Origin: Phoenix dactylifera
Lineage: Eukaryota > Streptophyta > Magnoliopsida > Arecales > Arecaceae
Length of the DNA: 64,000 bases
Assembly (NCBI RefSeq): GCF_009389715.1
Contig: NC_052397.1
Coordinates: 11,047,595 to 11,111,594, forward strand
Reading direction: 5' to 3'
Shown here: piece after piece, positions 56,753 through 64,000 of the stretch
Numbering within the stretch: position 1 is the stretch's first letter
How the letters are laid out: every line of letters begins with the position of its first letter
Program-made: the position numbers and the translations under genes
Notes under the pieces: model-generated
Databases searched by the model: none
Told to the model about the DNA's origin: nothing
The model's input: only the letters and a program-made list of their open reading frames with translations

Positions 56753-58976
56753 TATTGAAAATTGTATCCTAAGAGTCAATCGTCAGTGTGCTGATGATTG
56801 AATTTTATAAATGAATTGACAAATTAATAAAGTGTTATTTGGCATTGTTCATCATTTCATTGTACATCTTCAAATGAACTCTTATATGATTAAGTCCTTG
56901 GGACTTGTTTTATAATAAAGAAGGATTTATCTTCAAGTCCTTAAACCTGTTCGCGACCAAATGATTTGCTGTTAATAGGACGATAGCATTGTCGAGATTA
57001 GGTCGTTGTGAGACATATATGTTGGCTGTCCTCTTAACTAAGGAGTGTGGAGACACTGATATGTCGCACAGGTGAAGTGTAGGAGTATATTTCACTGAAC
57101 GTGATCAATTTCGGAACACTCTACTATCGCGAGATGTTCCGAGTGGATATGGGTATAAGTATCCCTCAAACCTGAGATCACCACAGTGACTAACAAGTAA
57201 CTCATTGTACTTTGGTACCGGACTAGCAGAATTTCTAATTCTGGGACGGAAGGTTACTAGGTGCAGTCAAGTACTTGTGAAATCAGTACATGAGTTAAGA
57301 TGGAATTGACCCCTCCTGAAAACAAGAGATAATGCTTTGTGTTCAATTTAGCAAAACCTTAGCCAGGGTAATCCTTGTGAGGAGTCACAGGATTTCTAAA
57401 GTTGATCATATAGAGGATGTACTTATTACAGAGTTGACAGAACTCTGAAGTCATCCTGGCATTAGAAATCAAAGGGATGAATTATACAGTAACCATAGTC
57501 CAGGGTTTCAGAATATTTGCTTCGCATATATTCGGCCTATCCGGACGTCGGATACCATTGCTAGATGGTCATTTCGATTAGTAGAAGAAGTTATTCTTGT
57601 GCTACCGGTTTAGGTTCGAACCTATGGGGTCACACGCATAGAAGTTTCTAGGTTGATCAAATGGCTGATTGATGATTAAGAATCATTCAGGGGTAATTTG
57701 GTCAATTCGATTGACAAATTATCCTAAGCAAAAGTTGCATTAAAATAATTATTGAATTATTGGAGGGTTAATTAGTAATTGGATTACTAATAAATTCAAT
57801 TTGATTGAATTATTGGACTTTAATTAAGCCAAATTGAATTAGATTCAATTTGGGCTAAATTAGGGTTTGATCTAATTCAATCAGGTTCGACCCAAGCCGA
57901 TTGGGCATAACCTAATTGATCGAACTTGATCCAATTATATTGGGATTGACTCAAGTCAATTAAGAGTCCTTATTTGATGAGGATTAAGAGTCCAAATAAT
58001 CAGAATTTATTATGGAGAAGAATTCCTAAAATTTAGGACCCTAGCTTTCTTTCTTGGAGAAGAAAGATACCTCATCTTTATCCCTAAAAGTAGTGGTGCC
58101 TATCCTCTTTATTTTTGACCAATTTTTGGCGTGAGGAAAGAGGAGGCGTGGGGCTATTTTCCAGAAAAATATGGCGCCTCAAATCTTCCTAAAATGATAG
58201 GAATCAAATCCCTAATTTGTAGGGACTGCTTGATGCATCAAGCAGGGTGGCGTGCAGCTGAAGTTTGGGGTGCAAAAACTCTCTGATTTTTAGGAATTCT
58301 TGGCACAAGATTAAAAGAGAATTTGTTCATCTCTTAGCTGCCGATTCACCAAAATTTTTTAAAAATTTTATCAGCCAAATTCGTTGATCAAAAGAGGTGT
58401 GAGGCGTGGGGGGTCTTTTGGCTATAAAAAGACCCCACGCCTAGGGTTTGCAAATAAGATGGTCTTTAGAAAGGGTTCTAAATTCTGAAAAAATTATGAG
58501 AGCTAGCCATCTTCTCTCCTCCTTCTCCTCCTTCATCTCCATCCTTCATCCTCTCGAAGAAGAATCAAAAGTTGAGTGCTTCGAGGGAGAAAAGTTCAGC
58601 CACTGCAGCACCTCTGCATGAGCTAGCACTCCTGCAGTTGTGGATCTTCCTAGAGCTTCGCGTGGACTATCCGTAGAGGACGGACGCGTGTGCGGCTATA
58701 CAAGGTGACCAAGGCATCATCAAAGTTCTCAAAGCAAAAAGATATGAGATCTGATCTCATTAAAAATTAAGATTAGAAAGTTGCTAAAATTCTGCATGAC
58801 TACATATTAGATATAGAATCATATCTACTTGTTTAGGATAAATGTTTAAAGTCTTGGATCTATTTTTGTTGTAAAGATATGATCTCTAGCATGTATAGAA
58901 ATTAAATAGTTTAATTTATACTTCCGCTGTAAAATTTTTAAAAAATATATGTATGCGACTACTAGGGTTCCCAACA
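56753..58976 (+). repeat. Outer copia 3' LTR
   Basis: Starts just after the degenerate polypurine tract (about 56743-56752) at 'TATTGAAAATTG' (expected TGTTG...) and ends ...AGGGTTCCCAACA at 58976. 57431-58976 aligns with the 5' LTR. It contains 'ggctataaaaagacccc' near 58430, a TATA-like site also kept in the 5' LTR. The 2.2-kb length is estimated from the tract position. Confidence 0.8.
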
Positions 58977-61868
58977 TGTTTAGAGCCTGCTTAGCTTCCA
59001 CTCCATTCATACCATTCACATAGTTAAAAATTGATCATACAACTATAAGTTAATTTTAGATCAATTGCACCTTAAAGCCATAGTATAGTTGCTCTTGCTT
59101 AATTTTTCACTGCTTTACTTGTAATTGCCTAGAGCTTAAGAAAGATAACATCTTATCATTCCGCTGCATTTAATTCAAAGTTAAATAGGGAACATAATTT
59201 TTTAGAAAACCCAATTCACCCTCCCTCTTGGGTTGTCACCTTGGGCAATAGATTGATATGTCTGTCGATGTAGTTGATTGACTTGTCTGATAATGTTACA
59301 GAATAAGACATATAGAAGATGACAGTTGCATCAAGAACAGAGCTTGGAGAGAAGGCAACCGAAGGTCGATGATTCTCGTAGACGGAGGCACCATGGAAGA
59401 GGAGCAAGAGACCCGAACTGGATGATGAAGGCACTGGAGGCAGCAAATAAAATCGGACATAAAGAGATAGGAGCTGAGCAATGGTGAGGAGAGATAACAA
59501 AAGATCTGAAGCTGAGAAGAAAAGCAGTGAAGAGGAGCTGCGGATTCATAGAAAACAAAGGATCTTCCGATATTAATCTACCAGAAATAGAGGATATGCA
59601 GATCTACTAATGAGATCAATATTGATTCATTAGAAAATAGAGGATCTGCAGATTTACCAAAAAATAGAGAATTTTTGGATGTTGATTCATCCAAGAATAG
59701 AGATCGATAGATTGACAATAGGGGTCTTCAAAGCTTCTAGACACAATAACGACGACCACAACAAAGGTGAAAGAGATGATGGTGATAGATTAGGTGATTG
59801 GTGTCTCTGATACCATATTAAAATATTTGCAAAAGAAGAAAAAAAAAAGAAAAAATGAGAGAGAAAAGTAATTTTATTTTTCTGTTCCGTCATATTTGGT
59901 ACATCTCGAGCTTATACATATTTGTGTATAGACTCCATACAAGAAAAATAATATAAACTGATATAGAATCACACTAACAATGAAAAATATTATTGACTGA
60001 TACAAGTTGCAATGTGATCCATAAAATCACTCTAACAACTTATGCTAATAAAAAAAATAATATAGGTTGATATAGAATTATGCTAATAAAAAAAATATGA
60101 CGGGCAATGCAGGTTGTTACGTGATTCCTAAAATTATGCTATCACAACTCTTACTAGAGCTTAGAAATCCTAGTTAGCAAAGTTTTTACTAAAGCAAAAC
60201 TTGATAAAACGAAGAATCCTAGGGGAAAAAGGATAGATTGATACATGACCATTCGAGGAATTGAGGGAAGTAGAAGAAGATAGAGCGGAGGTTTGGGAAC
60301 AGGAGTAGCTGAAAGGGAATAATGTGAGAATAAGATTAGATAAAGAAGGGAAAGGTCGAGGATGATAACCGTGGTCGGCTAGATTGAGAAGGAAACAAGG
60401 AATGGATATCAAAGTGTTAGGAGTCGGTTTTTTTTTTTAATATCTTCTTGTCAATATGGAGGCCTAATCTTTTGATACTTTCAGGAACGTGGCAAAATCA
60501 CATGGAAACCAAATGTTACAGGCAAATAATCTTGCAACAGAAAAAAAAGAAAAAAATATATTTTGACCCCTTAAGTTTGGAAGATTCTCACATACATCTT
60601 CTCATCTTTAATAATTTTCAAAATAATCCTTCAAATTTTCAAATCATTCCAAAATTTTAGAATACCCAAATATGTATTAAAATTTCATAATACTTAACAA
60701 ATATAGTTGCCAAATAATAAATAACTTTTTATTAAATGCTCCACTATCTAAAATCCTAGAGACAAAAGCTCTACTACTTATGATAATGCCAAACAAGATC
60801 TTAGTCCTGCACCTGCATTACATGAAAAAAAGATGACTCTCCTCTAGCCTAAACATAAGTCAAACAATCTCATTCTGCTCCATTAACACAAATTACTCAA
60901 TATCTTAAGCGTCCATCAGATTACTCAAACTCAATATTTCCCGCAGATAATTAGCTTAAAATCAGTGAAATATACACTAATATGAGGTAAAGATATGTTA
61001 TTTAAGCCAATATTATTAATCAGGTTTGGGGATTGCGCTGGCTCATTGACAATATCGAATACCATCTGGGGTCAGGCCATGGGCCAATACTCGAAAAAAA
61101 AAATCAAGACGGTTGGACGGCCCTCCCTAGGATCCACCAGCCACATGATTTACCCTAGGGAAGGGGGCGTTCTTTTATTATTTTTTCAACGTTTTTATAT
61201 GAAGAAAGGCGCCCCTATGGTTAAGGAAAGCGTCCAAGGACGTGACAAAAAAAAGGGCCCACAATCATTAGGAAAATGTTCAAGAACAACAATGGTCCAG
61301 TGCTCCCACTGTTGTTTCATAATTTTTGGTGAGTCCAGTACTCTAAATGATCAACGAGTCTCTGCCAGAAGTCACATCAACTTGCAAGCCCAACCACGCC
61401 AGCCTAAACCTGCCCATCGACCACTGTCCTCTTTCTTCGCTGACTCCTTACTAATCTCTCCTTCACATGCTTGGCTCCTTTGCTAGAACACCGTCAAACA
61501 GAGGAAGCCACTCGATCCTTAGCTCATCTTCACCATGAAATATGGCTCACGTTTATCTCGATCAATTAACAAATGACCCAAGTTGGAACTAGCTAGATTT
61601 AACTTACTCAGATTCAGCATGCTATGTATGTATATGCAATTATTTCATTTTAATTATCATAATTATATGAGTTGCTGTGAGCTCGGCTCAATAACAAACA
61701 AGCCGAACTTGATGAGCTAATTATACAATCATTTTCTAGCCTCAGCTGAGAGGAAACTAATAAGCGAGAACATAAAGCACCCTGCATCAAGTGCTTTACG
61801 ATTTTGTTTTTCTTTAGTGATTCTTGTTCACAATGTTCAAGTAACAAAGTAACTAGAGAGTAGTCGCG
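58977..61868. other. Intergenic DNA with copia-like debris
   Basis: 'ctctgatacca' at about 59804 is a perfect minus-strand copia primer-binding site, followed by LTR-like AT-rich DNA; a minus-oriented copia fragment probably lies at about 59200-60150. 'aatgatatagaattatgctaataaaaaaaat'-type words recur near 59950-60100. A 163-codon plus frame (60995-61486) has no recognisable domain. 61500-61868 is the 3' flank of the transporter gene. Confidence 0.4.
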
Positions 61869-63558
61869 TTAAACCTCAGTCTTCGCCTTGCTATCTTCTC
61901 CACCTCCGTGCACTCCTTCCGCCTCCCCCTTCTTCTTCTCTTCTTCTCCGCCCTCCGGCTTCTTACCGAAGAGCACCTCCATGTCCTCCAGACTCCTTCC
62001 TCTCGTCTCCGGCAAGAAGAAATAAAAGAAGAGCCACCCGGCCGCCGCAATCCCGGCGTAAAGAAAGAAGCTCCCAGCTATGGTAATCGCCTTGTAGAGC
62101 GATATAAACGTCATGGTGACCACCCCGCTCAGAATCCTGTTGGTGCCCGTCCCCAAGCTCACCCCCTGCGCCCTCAGCCTCAGCGGAAAGATCTCCGAGG
62201 TGTACACCCACGCGATCGGCCCGAGGCCGATGGAGAACGAGCCGACGAAGGTCAGCACAGTCGCGATCGACATCGCCGCCGCCCATGTCAGCTTCTCGTG
62301 AGGATGGTGTTCGATAACTGACAAACAGGAAGCAAGAATAACGAGAGAAATAACCATCCCTCCGGCGCTGCTTAGGAGCAACGGCCGCCGCCCGACACGG
62401 TCCAGTAAGAATGTCGCCACCAAGACCGACGCCGTCTTCATGAACCCGACGGCCACCGTGGCGCCTAAGGAATTGGAATCCGACTTGATCCCGGCCTTCT
62501 CAAACACTCGAGGACTGTACAACACCACCGAGTCGATGCCTGAAGCCTGCTGGAAGAACTGTAGACCGATTGCGGCGATCAGTATACGGCGCACCGACGG
62601 TGTCGGTCTGAGTAAAAGCTCTTTCCACACGCCCTCCCCATGGCTTTTCTTCGATACTGCGACGACTTCGTCGTTGCAGCTTTCGGGTATTCCAGCGGCC
62701 TCTTTGATCTCCAAGAGCCGGAGTTGGGCTTCCTCCGGCGCGTCCGAGGTCTTGGCGAGGACACGTTTGGCCGCGCCAAGCCGGCCCTGCATGACGAGCC
62801 ACCGAGGCGACTCGGGCATGGCGAGGACAGCGATGGCTAGGAAGATCGGCGGCACCGCCCCGACCCAGAACATAATGCGCCAGTTGAGGTGATACGGCAG
62901 CTTTGCGAAGGCGAAGTTGGAGACGTAGCCGAGGAGAACGCCGGAGTTGATGAATACCTCCGGGAAGGACGTGAGGAAGCCGCGGGACGAGGTGGGGGCG
63001 ACCTCGGCGGTGTAGACGGGGGCGATCATGAGAGCGTAGCCGACGCCGACGCCGGCGATGAAGCGGCCGACCATTAGGAAGGCGTAGTTTGTGGCGAAGC
63101 CCATCAGGAGGGCCCCGGCGAAGAAGATGGCAGCCGCGAATATAATTGTGTAGCGGCGGCCAATCCAGTCGGAGGTCCGGCCTGCGGCGATGGAGCCTAC
63201 AAGGGAGAAGATGTTGATGATGCCGGCGAGGATTTCGATCTGGGTGTCATTTATTTTCAGGTCTTTTTTAATGAAAACAGAAGCACCACTCATCACCGCG
63301 ATATCTGTAAACATGTAGTAGAAGAATTAGAAAAGACTAGTACTAGAAACCGCAAAATACTGCGGCTGACTTCATAAGCATGACACTTAAAGAGTTAGTA
63401 TTTGTACCATAACCCAAGAGGATTGAGGTCATGGAAGCAAGCGTGGCACAGGCCAAGGCGTATTTGTTTCTTGGAGGCTTCTTTGGCTTTTCCATGGCTA
63501 GAGTTTGGTTGGGAGGAGGATCAGAATTTGCTGGTGCTCTAGGTTTCTGGTTATCCAT
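61869..63558 (-). CDS. Polyol/monosaccharide H+ symporter (PLT family, MFS)
   Basis: Two exons: 63558-63408 (MDNQKPRAPANSD...TSILLGY) and 63304-61869. They are joined through a 103-bp GT-AG intron that splits the Asp codon of GYDIAVMSG, and the product has 528 residues, normal for plant polyol transporters (about 510-540). Family marks: GYDIAVMSGASVFIKKDL at the first membrane segment, GRTSDWIGRR in the loop after segment 2, FIAGVGVGYALMIAPVYTAEVAP, PESPRWLVMQGR at the end of segment 6, FFQQASGIDSVVLYSP, DRVGRRPLLL and PETRGRSLEDME. The hydrophobic pattern fits 12 segments. It should import linear polyols and some sugars with protons at the plasma membrane. Exon 2 is GC-rich, as in monocot genes. 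An in-frame ATG upstream (MASIFNYLSYH, near 63681) is less likely, since the family starts close to the chosen Met. No disabling change was seen. Confidence 0.95.
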
Positions 63559-63834
63559 TTCTGTGCTGGCGATATGCGTTCTTTGAGGGAGGAGAAGAGA
63601 TACTGCGCCAGTAGAGCGAGGGACTGGATTGGAGTTGCGGTCAAGAGCATGATAGCTTAAATAATTGAATATGGAGGCCATGTGAGTTTGAGAGTCTTGA
63701 AGACTCGTCAAAGTCGTCGCACGGGCCTGACTTTTTGGCGCAAGGTTAGAACTTAGTAACATGGGTGGTAAAACCGTATTAGCATTCAAATGCCGTTCGT
63801 AGAATTAATATCTCACGTAACTAAGACGAAGTAT

Positions 63835-63855
63835 GAATCTCGTATATAGGATTTG
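63835..63855 (-). promoter_or_regulatory. Candidate TATA box of the transporter gene
   Basis: On the minus strand CCTATATACG (63850-63841) is TATA-like. Transcription starting about 30 bp downstream would give a 5' leader of about 250 nt before ATG 63558. No other promoter element is evident in the remaining 150 bp of the window. Confidence 0.35.
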
Positions 63856-64000
63856 TTTGTGCAACATTGTGTTTCTCCAAATAGAAGATCAAAAAGATCA
63901 CCCTTTAAAAAAGAGGACGACAATATAAATCGTCAAAGAACTGTTCTTACAAGTTGCATAAATTGGTTGCATTGTACAAACAAATAATGTACAACTTGCA

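Larger units (their letters stand above)
35946..58976 (+). mobile_element. Old Ty1/copia element hosting two later insertions
   Basis: Long direct repeats at 35946-37503 and about 57431-58976 are the two LTRs; the right LTR extends left to about 56753. Between them in plus orientation are a primer-binding site, gag (39223-39882, continuing at 51326) and a decayed pol (51326-54601, resumed at 56718). A minus-strand copia element (39888-51320) interrupts gag, and a solo LTR (54602-56712) interrupts the pol tail. The LTRs differ by roughly 5% by eye, much more than those of the inner element, in line with the nesting order. The 5' LTR lacks about its first 680 bp, where it meets the 34011-35945 copia fragment. 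Confidence 0.9.

Noticed and set aside
60995..61486. 163-codon plus-strand frame
   Set aside because: No domain, no splice signals, odd composition and no repeat elsewhere; probably chance.
63559..63789. Upstream in-frame extension of the transporter to an ATG near 63789
   Set aside because: Adds a 77-residue leader unlike the family, which begins close to the ATG at 63558; most likely 5' leader.

Overview
This is a plant nuclear DNA window. It contains spliced genes with GT-AG introns, plant-type transposons of five classes, a polyol-transporter gene with a GC-rich coding exon, and C/D-box snoRNAs. GC-rich exons in AT-rich DNA and the transposon mix suggest a monocot, possibly a palm, but the species cannot be proven from the sequence. 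About four fifths of the window is transposable elements, many nested inside each other. Only two things look like working host loci: a snoRNA cluster (about 30.87-31.93 kb, minus strand) and one sugar/polyol transporter gene (61.9-63.6 kb, minus strand).

Layout. 1-2.66 kb: degenerate DNA. 2.66-16.07 kb: a degraded CACTA-like element carrying captured host exons (including an LSM14/decapping-5-like fragment), split by a complete 11.7-kb Mutator-like element (MULE, 4032-15741). The MULE has 80-bp terminal inverted repeats, a perfect 9-bp target duplication, a mudrA transposase gene with one nonsense codon, an antisense multi-exon Ulp1-protease-like gene with stops, and 3.9 kb of GCACAC-rich tandem repeats between them. 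16.07-19.89 kb: intergenic DNA with a foldback MITE. 19.89-26.56 kb: a complete PIF/Harbinger element (TAA duplication) with transposase and Myb-like ORF1, each with one apparent single-base frameshift. 26.6-29.6 kb: Ty1/copia and Ty3/gypsy remnants and an 87-bp minisatellite.

30.87-31.93 kb holds four C/D-box snoRNA candidates on the minus strand behind a promoter with Site II elements. One resembles U43 (18S guide), one carries another 18S guide, and two are tandem paralogues whose two guides both match 25S rRNA. 34.0-35.9 kb is a truncated minus-strand copia element. 35.9-59.0 kb is an old plus-strand copia element (LTRs 35946-37503, 5'-truncated, and about 56753-58976). Into it inserted (a) a young minus-strand Sirevirus-like copia element (39888-51320; 1896-bp LTRs, AAGAA duplication, gag, pol and a third ORF) and (b) a 2.1-kb solo LTR (54602-56712, ATTAG duplication).

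The transporter gene at the right end has two exons and an intact reading frame. The order of insertions can be read from nesting: CACTA before MULE, and outer copia before both the Sirevirus-like copia and the solo LTR. Every transposon coding region inspected carries at least one disabling change, so the elements look structurally complete but probably non-autonomous. Ribosomal RNA matches and family assignments are from recall of conserved sequences and were not checked by any search.
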